From contig NZ_SOCA01000003.1 of the NCBI RefSeq assembly GCF_004364345.1, positions 62,001-126,000 of the forward strand: a DNA stretch of 64,000 nucleotides, written 5' to 3'. The notes under the pieces are model-generated. The model worked only from the letters and a program-made list of their open reading frames with translations. It was not told the DNA's origin and made no database searches. Shown piece after piece: positions 44,953 through 54,047 of the stretch (its first letter is position 1; every line of letters begins with the position of its first letter). The stretch comes from Prosthecobacter fusiformis. Lineage in GTDB: Bacteria > Verrucomicrobiota > Verrucomicrobiia > Verrucomicrobiales > Verrucomicrobiaceae. Both the position numbers and the translations under genes were made by a program.

Positions 44953-46347
44953 TCACAATTGCCGAAGGAGTAGGATAAGCTCATCCCGCAAAGTAGTCAC
45001 CGCCTGCGCATCACTAAAATGATTCAGCATGACTGCAAAACTGAACTCCTCCCCAGAAGCCCCCTTCACAAAACCTGTGTAAGAACGCACACCAGACATC
45101 GCTCCGCCCTTCCATCGCAGCGTGCCATCCTCTGTCGCGGATAATGAGGCCCGGTAAGCCTTCCCATGAGGCCCTGCTCCCACCACATGCTGCAGCCTTG
45201 CCAGGTCCAGTGGACGGATAAAATCCGCACGCGCCAGCCCGCAGCCATCCTCCATCCGCAGCCCTTCAAAAATCAGGCCACGGTTTGACCAATGCTCCCT
45301 CACTACCTCATCCGGTGCCTTCTTGCCCACAATGCCTAACAAACGATACAAACACTCCGTTTCATGGTTGTCAGAGCTCGCATGAATGCTCGTGATGATC
45401 TCCAGCAGCGGCGGTGATTCATGAGTGATCAGCACTTCCGCAGCTTCTGGCACGTCGTTTGCCGCAGCCGTCATCACAGCTCCCTCCACCACGATGCCAG
45501 CTTCTAGTAAAAGCCTGCGCAGATGATGCGCGGCATAGCGTTCGGGGTCTGGGACCGCCCCTGTCACAGCAAAATCACCTGCCCCCAGCGGCACTGTGCC
45601 GCGCAGATGAATCACCCCCGTGCGTTCTCCACCATAAATGACCACGCCATCGCCGGTGTCTGCGGCCCCCGTCGTCACTTCATTCACCCATCGGACACTT
45701 GGCACCTCAGGGAGCGCGCCCAAAAAAACCGCTTTAGCACCTTCCTGGCTCCCACTTTGAAAGGAGGCTGTAAAACGGTTGTGCTCCAAATTCAGCCCCG
45801 CGACGCCGCTGCCGTACCCATTGCCAATATCGCCCCAGTTCCAAAAGTCATCGTAAAGCGAACCCGCCAACAGTCGGCCATCGCCGATGATGTCCCCTGT
45901 GATGCGCTTCAGCCCTTTATCCAGCAGGGTTTGCACCCATGATTTCAGATCCTCCAGCGACAGCATCGGATCTGCACCTCCTTCAATCATCACATCTCCC
46001 TGGATGAGACCATCGGTCATACGGGCAGTGCTTTTGATGTGCGTTTGGATGCGGTAGTCCGGTCCCCATTTTTCCAATGCCGTCGCCGTCGTTACCGTTT
46101 TTAAAGTGGAGGCCGGGATAAATGCCTTTTCACTCTGCCGCTCAAACACCGTCTTGCCTTCAGCATTCAAAAGACAAAAGCCAATGACCGTCCCGCTCAG
46201 CGCAGGATTTTGCTCCGCCTTGTCGAACAAGCGCACAAGTTCTGGATGGCGTACCGGCACTGGCGGTTGAGGGCTCTCCTCACGGCCTAGAATAAAAAGC
46301 AGTGCGGTCAGCACGGCTAACAAGAAGCATATCAATGCATTTTTCAT
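44953..46347 (-). CDS. dacB: D-alanyl-D-alanine carboxypeptidase/endopeptidase (PBP4 family)
   Basis: Peptidase S13-type penicillin-binding protein of 464 residues from ATG 46347, cleaving D-Ala-D-Ala or cross-links in peptidoglycan in the periplasm. After an N-terminal membrane/signal helix (ALICFLLAVLTALLFIL) it has the catalytic SxxK as S80-K83 (FIPASTLKTV), the SxN motif in SSDNHETECLYR, and a KTG equivalent KGGAMSGVRSYTG. The large inserted domains typical of PBP4 (GDIIGDGRLL, LNLEHNRFTASF) are present. It is 11 nt downstream of the glycerophosphodiesterase gene and probably co-transcribed. Confidence 0.92.
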   Translation of the reverse strand: MKNALICFLLAVLTALLFILGREESPQPPVPVRHPELVRLFDKAEQNPALSGTVIGFCLLNAEGKTVFERQSEKAFIPASTLKTVTTATALEKWGPDYRIQTHIKSTARMTDGLIQGDVMIEGGADPMLSLEDLKSWVQTLLDKGLKRITGDIIGDGRLLAGSLYDDFWNWGDIGNGYGSGVAGLNLEHNRFTASFQSGSQEGAKAVFLGALPEVPSVRWVNEVTTGAADTGDGVVIYGGERTGVIHLRGTVPLGAGDFAVTGAVPDPERYAAHHLRRLLLEAGIVVEGAVMTAAANDVPEAAEVLITHESPPLLEIITSIHASSDNHETECLYRLLGIVGKKAPDEVVREHWSNRGLIFEGLRMEDGCGLARADFIRPLDLARLQHVVGAGPHGKAYRASLSATEDGTLRWKGGAMSGVRSYTGFVKGASGEEFSFAVMLNHFSDAQAVTTLRDELILLLRQL

Positions 46348-46358
46348 GGCTGGCAGGG

Positions 46359-47336
46359 TCACTTTTTCTCCAGCCACTTCAGCACCACATCCGGAAAGTC
46401 CGTGAACAGGCCGTCCACACCCGCATCAGTGAAAAGCAGCCCCATCAGGTCCTCAGGCGACTTCGCAAATTTCGGCAGCTCATCTGTCCGCAGTGTATAG
46501 GGATGCACCTTCAGCCCGTTGGCATGAGCCTCCTTGACCAGACTGCTGATCTGGCGGTCTTCGCCAATGATGCTACTGATCGCAGGCCCGATACCGTCCA
46601 CCGTTTGCTTCAGTTCCGCCAGTCCAGCAGGCGAGCGCAAGTACGCAAAGTCAGTCCCGTCATTGCCGCTGGCTCCTCCGCCCAGCAGCATGATCATCTT
46701 GCCTTTCCAGCCCAGTTCTTCGCGTATGCGCTTCACCTCCGCATACTCAAAACACTGCACGTAGCACGCATGCTCCTTGCCCGTGTAACCATATTTCTCC
46801 AGCATGGTCAGGACGATTCGGCTGATGTCGTGACCCTCTTTTTGGTGCCATTCGGGCTGCTTGATCTCAGGATAAATTCCCGCTTCACGGCCCGTGCTCT
46901 GGTTCAGTCCCTGAATCAATTGCAACTCTTCTTCGAGCGTCGGAATTTGAAAGGTGGAGCGATTGAGCGGGAAGCGTTTCGGAAAAACCTGAAGCCCGGT
47001 TTTCGCATGGAAGCGCTCCGTCACTCTCAACTGTTTTAACTCTGCCAGAGTGAAGTCCAGGGCATAAAAGCGCCCGTCATCACGCTGCCTTCCGGGGAAG
47101 CGTGCCGCCACATCGCTAATGGTATCCACATGAATGTCATGCAGGATCACTGGCACACTGTCCTTGCTCAGCACCACATCCTGCTCAATGAACGGTGCCC
47201 CCATGGCATGGGCCATGGCCTTGGCCTCCAGCGTGTGCTCCGGCAGGTAACCGCTGGCCCCGCGATGCGCGATGATGAGGGGAGAAGGTTCTTGGGACAT
47301 CAGGGGTATCGTTGCTAAAAAAAGAAGATATCTCAT
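46359..47336 (-). CDS. Glycerophosphodiester phosphodiesterase, exported
   Basis: A 325-residue GlpQ/GDPD-family enzyme hydrolysing glycerophosphodiesters to glycerol-3-phosphate and an alcohol. A short signal peptide (MRYLLFLATIPLMSQ) precedes the catalytic motif IIAHRGASGYLPEHTLEA (HR then E), FIEQDVVLSKDSVPVILHDIHVDTISD (E, D, H), IYPEIKQPEWH and FTDFPDVVLKW at the end. Size and motif set fit periplasmic GlpQ. The start ATG is upstream of the signal with no better alternative. Confidence 0.93.
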   Translation of the reverse strand: MRYLLFLATIPLMSQEPSPLIIAHRGASGYLPEHTLEAKAMAHAMGAPFIEQDVVLSKDSVPVILHDIHVDTISDVAARFPGRQRDDGRFYALDFTLAELKQLRVTERFHAKTGLQVFPKRFPLNRSTFQIPTLEEELQLIQGLNQSTGREAGIYPEIKQPEWHQKEGHDISRIVLTMLEKYGYTGKEHACYVQCFEYAEVKRIREELGWKGKMIMLLGGGASGNDGTDFAYLRSPAGLAELKQTVDGIGPAISSIIGEDRQISSLVKEAHANGLKVHPYTLRTDELPKFAKSPEDLMGLLFTDAGVDGLFTDFPDVVLKWLEKK

Positions 47337-47435
47337 GCGGCTGATGGTCTCATCCTAGCGGGCACCCGCCTTGCTGTCGAGGAGCGCTGAAGCTCCTTGC
47401 AGGGATGCCGTCCTTATCGGAAGACTGGCTTCTCC

Positions 47436-48068
47436 ATGACCGCTGAAAATGCTCCGCTTCCCAGATTTCAAGTCCATCGTCGTGATCCCTCCAATGTTAA
47501 TTGGAACCAGGCAACCTGGATCGAAGATTTCCAGTTCCCCTGGGAAGCCACTCCGCCGCCCAGCACAAAATTCTGTGCACAATGGAGTCATGATTCCTTG
47601 CATTTCTGCTTTCGCTGCGTGGATAAAGATCTGGTTCTCGGCGAAGGTGAAACCTTAAAGGAGCGAGTGCTCGGCTCGGATCGCGTGGAAGTCTTTTTTG
47701 CTCCCGATCTCACCCTTGACCCCTACTACGCCTTTGAAATAAGCCCGCGTGGTGAAGCCTTGGCTTATCGAGCCAAACACTACCGTCAGTTTGACTGGGA
47801 ATGGAGCTGTCCAGAACTCAAGGTCGAAGCTCAGGTTGAAGCCCAGACCTATTCAGTCCAGGGCACGCTACCAATGTCCGTTTTACGTGATCTGAACATC
47901 CTCAAACCCGGAGCCACCGAGTTCTACGCCGGTGTCTTCCGCGCCGAGTTTTCTCACAAGCCCGATGGCAGCATTCACTCTGGATGGATGCCGTGGGTGA
48001 ATCCACAGACCGAACGCCCGGACTTCCACGTTCCCTCCGCATTCGGTGTTTTTGAACTGGTCGGTTGA
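47436..48068 (+). CDS. CBM9-like carbohydrate-binding-type protein
   Basis: A 210-residue protein from ATG 47436 resembling the family 9 carbohydrate-binding-like fold often seen in verrucomicrobia and bacteroidetes: WNQATWIEDFQFPWE, AQWSHDSLHFCFRCVDKDL, DRVEVFFAPDLTLDPYYAFEISPRG, WRAKHYR-type strand and SGWMPWVNPQTERPDFHVPSAFGVFEL at the end. No signal peptide is visible, which is odd for this fold; a cytoplasmic role or an unusual export route are both possible. Function unknown. Confidence 0.72.
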   Translation: MTAENAPLPRFQVHRRDPSNVNWNQATWIEDFQFPWEATPPPSTKFCAQWSHDSLHFCFRCVDKDLVLGEGETLKERVLGSDRVEVFFAPDLTLDPYYAFEISPRGEALAYRAKHYRQFDWEWSCPELKVEAQVEAQTYSVQGTLPMSVLRDLNILKPGATEFYAGVFRAEFSHKPDGSIHSGWMPWVNPQTERPDFHVPSAFGVFELVG

Positions 48069-48086
48069 GCGCGCGTCCGCGTCCCT

Positions 48087-49148
48087 TTATCGCGGGTCCT
48101 TACCATAGTCACCATTCACCTCCTCCACCGGCAGTTTGGGTATGGATGCCTGGGGATTGTCCTCGGCAAACCAACGATTGTTTTCAAAGCGAAACGTCTC
48201 CGGGGCCGCACCAGGCCCAATATTAATATCTACCTGCACCTGGGCGCGGCGGAATACGATGCGGTTATCCCGGATGACCACATCCCTGCATGGCACGAAG
48301 CCTGGCTGGGTCGTTTCTTGGAGGATGCGGAAGATCCATTTCTCAGGATACAGGAGCGTATTCCCGCTGAATTCAGCTCCATCCACACCCACAAAAGCCG
48401 CTGCACACTGGCTTCCTTCGATAACATTGTCCCGCACGGTGATCTGCCTTGCCTCATGCTTGGCACCCTGCGGCCGAAAGTAGGCCAGCCCGGTGGACCC
48501 TCCAATATTGATGGGCCGCGCACCGCCATTTTTAAAAAGGCATTTTTCCACAGTCACTTCGGAGGTGCCGCCTTTGAGCTGAATGCCCGCACTCGCTGAA
48601 AAACCCGGTTTCCCGATGAAGCGACAACCCGTGATCAATGACTTATGACAGCCCACAAAATCGATCCCCTGTCCACCCCAGCCAGAAAGGGTACAATCAC
48701 GAATCGTCAGCCCTTCAAGACCCGAGCACTTGATGCCATCAAAATTACCCTGCGGACCAATGTCGCTGATGTGCACCTTCTCGATCACGATGCCATCCAC
48801 CGGTTTCTCCAGGAGGCCTCCATCATCTAGGTTAAGGCCGTTTTGCGACTGTCCACTGATGTGTAGATGCCGCAGTGTCAGGCCACTGCAGCGGGAAAAT
48901 TGCCAGCCGGTTGAGCCACCTTTGAAATGAGGAGGATCCTTTTCATCCAATGCCTCGATGGTCAGTCGTTCGATACCCACCACATGATGGCCGCCAGGGT
49001 ATTCTCCACCGGCGATTTTTAGAACCATCCCCGGTTTTAAAATCGGGAGCCCCGTCTTAAGCTCCTTTGCATTGTGTACAACCACTGTTTCTCCCTGGCT
49101 GAATGTCACCACCACCAGGCTGAGCAAAGCGATAAGGAGCAGTTTCAT
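48087..49148 (-). CDS. Exported right-handed parallel beta-helix protein (polysaccharide lyase-like)
   Basis: A 353-residue protein with a signal peptide (MKLLLIALLSLVVVTFSQGE) and a start typical of chondroitinase-B-like lyases (VVVHNAKELKTGLPILKPGMVLKIAGGEYPGG). The body consists of beta-helix coils (LTLRHLHISGQSQNGLNLDDGG, IVIEKVHISDIGPQGNFDGIKCSGLEGLTIRDCTLSGWGGQGIDFVGC, VTVEKCLFKNGG). It may cleave or bind an acidic polysaccharide. Catalytic residues cannot be fixed from the sequence alone. Confidence 0.8.
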   Translation of the reverse strand: MKLLLIALLSLVVVTFSQGETVVVHNAKELKTGLPILKPGMVLKIAGGEYPGGHHVVGIERLTIEALDEKDPPHFKGGSTGWQFSRCSGLTLRHLHISGQSQNGLNLDDGGLLEKPVDGIVIEKVHISDIGPQGNFDGIKCSGLEGLTIRDCTLSGWGGQGIDFVGCHKSLITGCRFIGKPGFSASAGIQLKGGTSEVTVEKCLFKNGGARPINIGGSTGLAYFRPQGAKHEARQITVRDNVIEGSQCAAAFVGVDGAEFSGNTLLYPEKWIFRILQETTQPGFVPCRDVVIRDNRIVFRRAQVQVDINIGPGAAPETFRFENNRWFAEDNPQASIPKLPVEEVNGDYGKDPR

Positions 49149-49157
49149 AGCGCTGTT

Positions 49158-49790
49158 TTATGGACGCTTCAATCCTGCGGGCAACTCCTTCAGCCTCTCG
49201 ATCTCCGTGATCTCATGGAAGAACCAGGGATTACCAGTCGCCTTTTTATAGATCACTGTCTTGCTCGCATACTTCACCCCATCGTGTTCCTTCCAGTCGC
49301 TGAACAGGTAATAGTCAGCCCGCCAGCCGATGCGGCGCAGCAGCTTCGTTTCTTTGTCGAAGTAAAGATCCATGGGCGGATCAATCGTGCCACTGACGCT
49401 TAGGCCAAAGAGCGGCGGCCCTTCATGGGTCAGGTCAGGTATGATTTCCACCTGCGTCTTGGGATCCATCAATACACCCAGGCTCCAGGCCCAAACGTCG
49501 AATTTCGCTGGTTCATCCGCCCGCTCTTTTTTGCCTATCCACCAGTACTTCGGTGGTTCGACGACGGATACGCGGACCGTGGCCTTTTTACCTTCGTCCG
49601 GTGTTGGCTTCGCTCCCGAGTGAAAGGTTTCCTTCATGCGAAAGAGGGTGAGAAGCTTGTCTTTGCCTCCCACTTCCGCCATGACTTGATCAATGACCCT
49701 TTGTACATCGGCCCCTCTGGATACCGTTTGCCCATGGCTGGGAAAGGTGGCCAAAAGGCAAAGCAGGGTGCAGAGGATACGTAAAGTCAT
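49158..49790 (-). CDS. Exported protein of unknown function
   Basis: A 210-residue protein with a signal peptide (MTLRILCTLLCLLATFPSHGQ), then DVQRVIDQVMAEVGGKDKLLTLFRMKETFHSG, a YWWIGKKERADEPAKFDVWAWSLG strand and ETKLLRRIGWRADYYLFSDWKEHDGVKYASKTVIYKKATGNPWFFHEITEI. The last part resembles the outer-membrane lipoprotein/LolA-like beta-sheet proteins that probe sugars or lipids, but I am not sure. It lies 9 nt upstream of the beta-helix gene on the same strand and is probably in its operon. Confidence 0.75.
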   Translation of the reverse strand: MTLRILCTLLCLLATFPSHGQTVSRGADVQRVIDQVMAEVGGKDKLLTLFRMKETFHSGAKPTPDEGKKATVRVSVVEPPKYWWIGKKERADEPAKFDVWAWSLGVLMDPKTQVEIIPDLTHEGPPLFGLSVSGTIDPPMDLYFDKETKLLRRIGWRADYYLFSDWKEHDGVKYASKTVIYKKATGNPWFFHEITEIERLKELPAGLKRP

Positions 49791-49937
49791 GGCGTCTCAG
49801 TCGGGGGGGTTAGTGTCCCACGCACCAGAATACGTCTGGAGCGGTCATCTTCCTGCATGCGAGGACTGACGGGGAATTTCACCAACGGAAAATATAGCTC
49901 CGCCCTTGAATCTCCCCCCATCGCCAGCCATCTCTAC

Positions 49938-50912
49938 ATGACTATGCGTATCCTTTCCGGCCTCCAACCCAGCGGACGTCTCCACATCGGCAATTATTTT
50001 GGCATGATGGAGGCAGCGCTGAAGCTGCAACATGAAGGTGAGGCCTTCTACTTCATTGCTGATTATCACTCCCTCACCAGCATTCACGATGGCAAGGCCC
50101 TGCGCAGCAACGTCCGCGATCTCGCCATTGATTTCCTGGCCTGCGGTCTCGACCCCGAAAAATGCGTCTTCTTCCGCCAGAGTGATGTGCCAGAGCACAC
50201 CGAGCTTTCATGGATCCTCAGCACCGTCACGCCTATGGGCCTGTTGGAGCGCTGCCACAGCTACAAAGACAAGGTGGCCAATGGCATCAGCGCCAGCCAC
50301 GGCCTCTTTGCTTATCCCGTCCTTATGGCGGCAGATATCCTCATCTACGATGCCGACGTCGTCCCTGTGGGCCGCGACCAGAAACAGCATGTCGAGGTCA
50401 CTCGCGACATCGCCATCAAGATGAATGAGACCTTCGGCCAGGGCCTGCTAAAGCTGCCAAATCCCCGCATCCGCGAGGAAACCGCTGTCGTCCTCGGAAC
50501 CGATGGCCGCAAGATGAGCAAGAGCTATGGCAACACCATCCAGCTCTTCGAAGAGCCTGCTAAGCTCAAAAAGGCCATCATGAGCATCCCCACGGACTCC
50601 ACCCCGGTGGAGTCTCCCAAACCCGTCGAAGGCAGCAGCATCCTTGCCCTCTATCAACTCGTCGCCTCCCCGGCCGATTATGAAGCCATGGTGGCTGATT
50701 TCGAGGCAGGCGGTAAAGGCTATGGCGACTTCAAAAAGCGTCTCCTCCAGGGCATCACCGATTACTTCGCCCCCTTCCGCGAGAAGCGCGCCGAGCTCGT
50801 CGCCAATCCCGAGTATGTAAACAAAGTCCTCGCCGAAGGCGCTGAAAAAGCCCGCGCCGTCGCCCGCAAAACCCTGGAGCGCGTCCGTCAGGCCGTCGGT
50901 CTCGGAGACTGA
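49938..50912 (+). CDS. trpS: Tryptophanyl-tRNA synthetase
   Basis: Class I aminoacyl-tRNA synthetase that charges tRNA-Trp, 324 residues from ATG 49938. HIGH motif GRLHIGNYFG at about 13-22, active-site strand FYFIADYHSLTS, VPVGRDQKQHVEVTRDIA, and KMSKS as K192MSKS in DGRKMSKSYGNTIQLF. The dimer-forming C-terminal helices (ALYQLVASPADYEAMVADFEAGGKGYGDFKKRLLQGI) are present. A separate in-frame ATG at 49944 is possible. No tryptophan regulatory leader was seen. Confidence 0.96.
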   Translation: MTMRILSGLQPSGRLHIGNYFGMMEAALKLQHEGEAFYFIADYHSLTSIHDGKALRSNVRDLAIDFLACGLDPEKCVFFRQSDVPEHTELSWILSTVTPMGLLERCHSYKDKVANGISASHGLFAYPVLMAADILIYDADVVPVGRDQKQHVEVTRDIAIKMNETFGQGLLKLPNPRIREETAVVLGTDGRKMSKSYGNTIQLFEEPAKLKKAIMSIPTDSTPVESPKPVEGSSILALYQLVASPADYEAMVADFEAGGKGYGDFKKRLLQGITDYFAPFREKRAELVANPEYVNKVLAEGAEKARAVARKTLERVRQAVGLGD

Positions 50913-50929
50913 AATCAGGCCCTCAATTC

Positions 50930-51445
50930 ATGCGCCGCTTTTCCAGACATCTGCCATCACACCCGCCCGCACAGCCGCTCGGCTGGCGTGTGAAGGTCGT
51001 TTTGGCAGGGCTGGCAGCGCTGCTCATGGCCTGGCTTTACTCCCAGCCTCAGGCCTTGTTTTTCATTGGCGGAATGACCGGGCTGTTCTACCTCGCATCC
51101 ATTCGTGAGCGGAGAAGAATCCAGTCCCTCAAGTCTTCCCGGGCAGACACCATCTGTGCTTTCCGCAAAGCATTCGATTGTCGTGTGGTGGATCCCTGGA
51201 TCATCCGCGCCACCTACCAGGAAGTGCAGAACTGGAGCCGTGGATTTCCGCTCGAAGCCACCGATAACCTCATGGAACAATTAAAGATGGAAGCCGAGGA
51301 TCTGGATGACTTGGCCGAGGACATCGCAAAACGCAGCGGGTATGATCTTGCGGATATCAGCGGTAATCCCTGGTATCAGCGCGTAACCACCGCCAGGGAA
51401 CTCGTCCTCTTCATCAATCATCAGCCCAAAATACGCCCGGCCTGA
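50930..51445 (+). CDS. Membrane-anchored protein of unknown function
   Basis: A 171-residue protein with two close hydrophobic helices near the N-terminus (VKVVLAGLAALLMAWLY and ALFFIGGMTGLFYLASI) and a charged cytoplasmic C-terminal domain (FRKAFDCRVVDPWIIRATYQEVQNWSRGFPLEATDNLMEQLKMEAEDLDDLAEDIAKRSG). The pattern of the last part is reminiscent of small proteins found beside housekeeping genes but I recognise no family. It follows trpS by 17 nt and likely shares its transcript. Confidence 0.7.
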   Translation: MRRFSRHLPSHPPAQPLGWRVKVVLAGLAALLMAWLYSQPQALFFIGGMTGLFYLASIRERRRIQSLKSSRADTICAFRKAFDCRVVDPWIIRATYQEVQNWSRGFPLEATDNLMEQLKMEAEDLDDLAEDIAKRSGYDLADISGNPWYQRVTTARELVLFINHQPKIRPA

Positions 51446-51483
51446 AAGGCCACGATGCCCTGGTTTAAGGGCAGCCCATTCAC

Positions 51484-52335
51484 ATGACAAACGGCTACGA
51501 ACTCCTCGACAGCGGCAACTTTCAAAAGCTGGAACGCTTTGGTGACGTCGTCCTCTCCCGCCCCTGTGCGCAAGCCGTGTGGCGTCAGACGCTGCCTCCT
51601 AACACCTGGCAAAAGGCCACCGCCAGCTTCTTCCGTGACGGTGGCAACCAGTGGCGCGGCCGTGACCGCCTGCCCACCACCTGGGACATCGGCGTAGACG
51701 GCACCCGCTTCCAGCTCAGCAGCACAGACTTTGGCCACCTCGGCATCTTTCCGGAGCAGCGGGACCAGTGGAAACGCATCCGTGAAGCCTGCGCCGCCTA
51801 CCCCAAAAAGCACAACCGCGCAGCGCGCGTACTGAACCTCTTCGCTTACTCCGGCGGCAGCACCCTCGCCGCCGGCCTTGGCGGTGCGGAGGTCTGCCAT
51901 GTGGATGCCTCCAAAGGCATGGTGGACTGGGCACGCAAAAACGCCACCCTCAATGGCCTGGATGAAAAACCCATCCGCTGGATCGTCGATGACGTCACTA
52001 AATTCCTTGAGCGTGAGCACCGCCGCGAGCGCACATACGACCTCATCATCCTCGATCCTCCCAGCTACGGTCGCGGTGCCAAAGGGGAGATTTTCAAGAT
52101 CGAAAACGACCTGCCGCCGCTGCTCTCCCTCATTGGCAAGCTGATGTCCCCCCAGCCGTTAGGCGTGTTGCTTTCCTGCCACACCCCAGAGCTGACCCCC
52201 ATCTCTCTGCATCATTTGTTAGCCCAGCAGTTTGGCCAGTCGGGCGGCAGCCTGGAGCAGGGTGAAATGCAGCTCCGTGGCGCTTCCGATGTCCTCCCCG
52301 TCCCCAGCGGCAGCTACTGCTGGTGGCTGAAATGA
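51484..52335 (+). CDS. Class I SAM-dependent methyltransferase (RlmI/RlmL-like catalytic domain)
   Basis: A 283-residue methyltransferase. Motif I VLNLFAYSGGSTLAAGLGGAEVCHVDASKGMVDWARKNATLNGL and motif IV LIILDPPSYGRGAKGEIFKIE match the catalytic domain of the rRNA large-subunit 5-methylcytosine/guanine enzymes of the RlmI/RlmKL type (DPP-S/Y motif). The PUA domain of RlmI is absent, so the substrate (rRNA base, or another base) is uncertain. It is preceded by the membrane protein gene and followed after 9 nt by the hydrolase gene. Confidence 0.85.
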   Translation: MTNGYELLDSGNFQKLERFGDVVLSRPCAQAVWRQTLPPNTWQKATASFFRDGGNQWRGRDRLPTTWDIGVDGTRFQLSSTDFGHLGIFPEQRDQWKRIREACAAYPKKHNRAARVLNLFAYSGGSTLAAGLGGAEVCHVDASKGMVDWARKNATLNGLDEKPIRWIVDDVTKFLEREHRRERTYDLIILDPPSYGRGAKGEIFKIENDLPPLLSLIGKLMSPQPLGVLLSCHTPELTPISLHHLLAQQFGQSGGSLEQGEMQLRGASDVLPVPSGSYCWWLK

Positions 52336-52344
52336 TCCGTATCC

Positions 52345-53301
52345 ATGCCCGTCATTACTTCCAGTTACCAGGCTCCCCGTTTCCTGCGTAACGGCCACGT
52401 GCAGACCGTCCTGCCCACCTTCCTCCCCCGCGCCCGGCCCCCACAGCCAAAGCATCAGCGCCTGGAATTGGACGACGGCGATTTTCTGGACCTGCGCTGG
52501 TACCATGCTGGAAACAAGCGCCTCGCCATCCTCTCCCACGGGCTGGAAGGCTCTGCCGAAGCCATCTACATTCGCAGCATGAGCGCCGCACTGCTTCACG
52601 CAGGATGGAACGTCCTGGCGTGGAATTTCCGGGGCTGTGGTGGCGTTGCCAACCGCCTGCCGCGCTCCTATCACAGTGGTGAATCCAATGACCTTCGCAG
52701 CGTCATTGACCATGCCTCAGACGCCTATCCGCAGATCGCTCTCGTTGGTTTCAGCCTCGGTGGAAACATCACCCTCAAATGCATCGGCGAAGCCCCGCCC
52801 CATCCCCACATCGTCGCCGCCGTCGCCGTTTCCGCACCTGTGGATCTCGCCTCCAGCGCCCGTGTTTTGGATGAGCGTACGGACAACCGCATCTACCTCA
52901 AACGGTTCCTCAATACCCTCGTCCTCAAGATCGAAGCCAAAGCGCGTCTGTTCCCCAAAAACTTCGATATCAAGGGCATTCGCGCCATCCGCACCATCAA
53001 GGAGTTTGATGACCGTTTCACCGCCCCCATGCACGGCTTTCTGGATGCGGATGATTACTGGGAGCGCGCCAGCTCCCTGCCACATCTGGCCAAAATCAAG
53101 GTCCCATCCTTGCTGCTGAATGCCCTCAACGATCCCCTGCTGACCACCCCTTCCTTCCCTCAGGAGCTGGCCTTTCACAGCGCCAGCCTGCATCTGGAAA
53201 CCCCCTCGTATGGAGGCCATGTCGGCTTCCTGGATTATCGCCTGCGCGGCTGGCATGAGCGCCGCGTGGTGGATTTCATCAACGCCGCCTCCGCCGCATG
53301 A
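52345..53301 (+). CDS. YheT-family alpha/beta hydrolase
   Basis: A 318-residue esterase-like hydrolase of the YheT/EMB8 family. Seen: N-terminal PRFLRNGHVQTVLPTFLPR (the family signature), LDLRW, LSHGLEGSAEAIYIRSM (oxyanion hole HG), NVLAWNFRGCGGVANRLPRSYHSGESNDL, nucleophile elbow GFSLGGN with Ser137, PVDLASSARVLDE, LLNALNDPLL (Asp) and YGGHVGF (His). The catalytic triad is complete. It overlaps by 23 nt the 3' end of a convergent exported-protein gene. Confidence 0.92.
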   Translation: MPVITSSYQAPRFLRNGHVQTVLPTFLPRARPPQPKHQRLELDDGDFLDLRWYHAGNKRLAILSHGLEGSAEAIYIRSMSAALLHAGWNVLAWNFRGCGGVANRLPRSYHSGESNDLRSVIDHASDAYPQIALVGFSLGGNITLKCIGEAPPHPHIVAAVAVSAPVDLASSARVLDERTDNRIYLKRFLNTLVLKIEAKARLFPKNFDIKGIRAIRTIKEFDDRFTAPMHGFLDADDYWERASSLPHLAKIKVPSLLLNALNDPLLTTPSFPQELAFHSASLHLETPSYGGHVGFLDYRLRGWHERRVVDFINAASAA

Positions 53302-53971
53302 CCAAGCCCGCCGTGATGAAGATCAAGACCACGCTTGTCGCGAAGATGGACATCACCTTGTAGCCACCCGCATTGCCCTGCGTGCCCTTGACCTCAGTTG
53401 CTTGCAGAGCCTCTTTCTCCGCCGGTGCAGCCCTGGTGATTTTAAACGGCAGGCTCGTCTCCCCAGGAAAAATGACCTGGGGTTTCCTCTCCTCATTTCC
53501 TTCTTCACCATTGATTAGGATTAAGCTCACATTCGCCATCCGCCCAAAGGCGATCTTAAAACTGTCCGCTCCTTCCGGCACTTCGGATTTCCCCGTCGCC
53601 AGCAGATGGGTTTCCGTTGTGTCCGGCTTCACCTCCTCATAAGTTGCCCCGTCGAGAGCCACAAATTCACAGGCTGGCAGCGGCACCTTTTCATCATTGA
53701 ATGTTAGGCCAACATTTGCCCTCAGATACTCCGTCGCCTTTTCATACGTCACCCTCTTTTCCTCATCCGTCTGGTTCAGATACCAGTCCGCAGAAACCGG
53801 CGGCAGCGACGTCGGCTGATCACTCAGAAACACCCGAGGGTCCAGATTCATCCTCAGCGTATAACCACCCCCCTGGTTGAAATCCGCCTCGATAGTCATG
53901 TTCGGCACCACATGGGCCGTCGCCGTATGAGCGGATAAAACAAAGGCGGTCAGACAGAGAAAGCAACGCAT
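53279..53971 (-). CDS. Exported membrane-anchored protein of unknown function
   Basis: A 230-residue protein with a signal peptide (MRCFLCLTAFVLSAHTATAH) and a C-terminal membrane helix followed by basic residues (VMSIFATSVVLIFITAGLVMRRRRR), so it is exported and anchored. The middle domain (PNMTIEADFNQGGGYTLRMNLDPRVFLSD, FKIAFGRMANVSLILING) is beta-rich. No family is recognised. Its last 23 nt overlap the YheT-like gene on the other strand. Confidence 0.75.
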   Translation of the reverse strand: MRCFLCLTAFVLSAHTATAHVVPNMTIEADFNQGGGYTLRMNLDPRVFLSDQPTSLPPVSADWYLNQTDEEKRVTYEKATEYLRANVGLTFNDEKVPLPACEFVALDGATYEEVKPDTTETHLLATGKSEVPEGADSFKIAFGRMANVSLILINGEEGNEERKPQVIFPGETSLPFKITRAAPAEKEALQATEVKGTQGNAGGYKVMSIFATSVVLIFITAGLVMRRRRR

Positions 53972-54047
53972 GATCAGGAAGCCTGCTTCAATGATCGCAG
54001 ATGAGCCTGGATTCCAGAACCATGTTCATCCGCGTTCTTGGATCCCC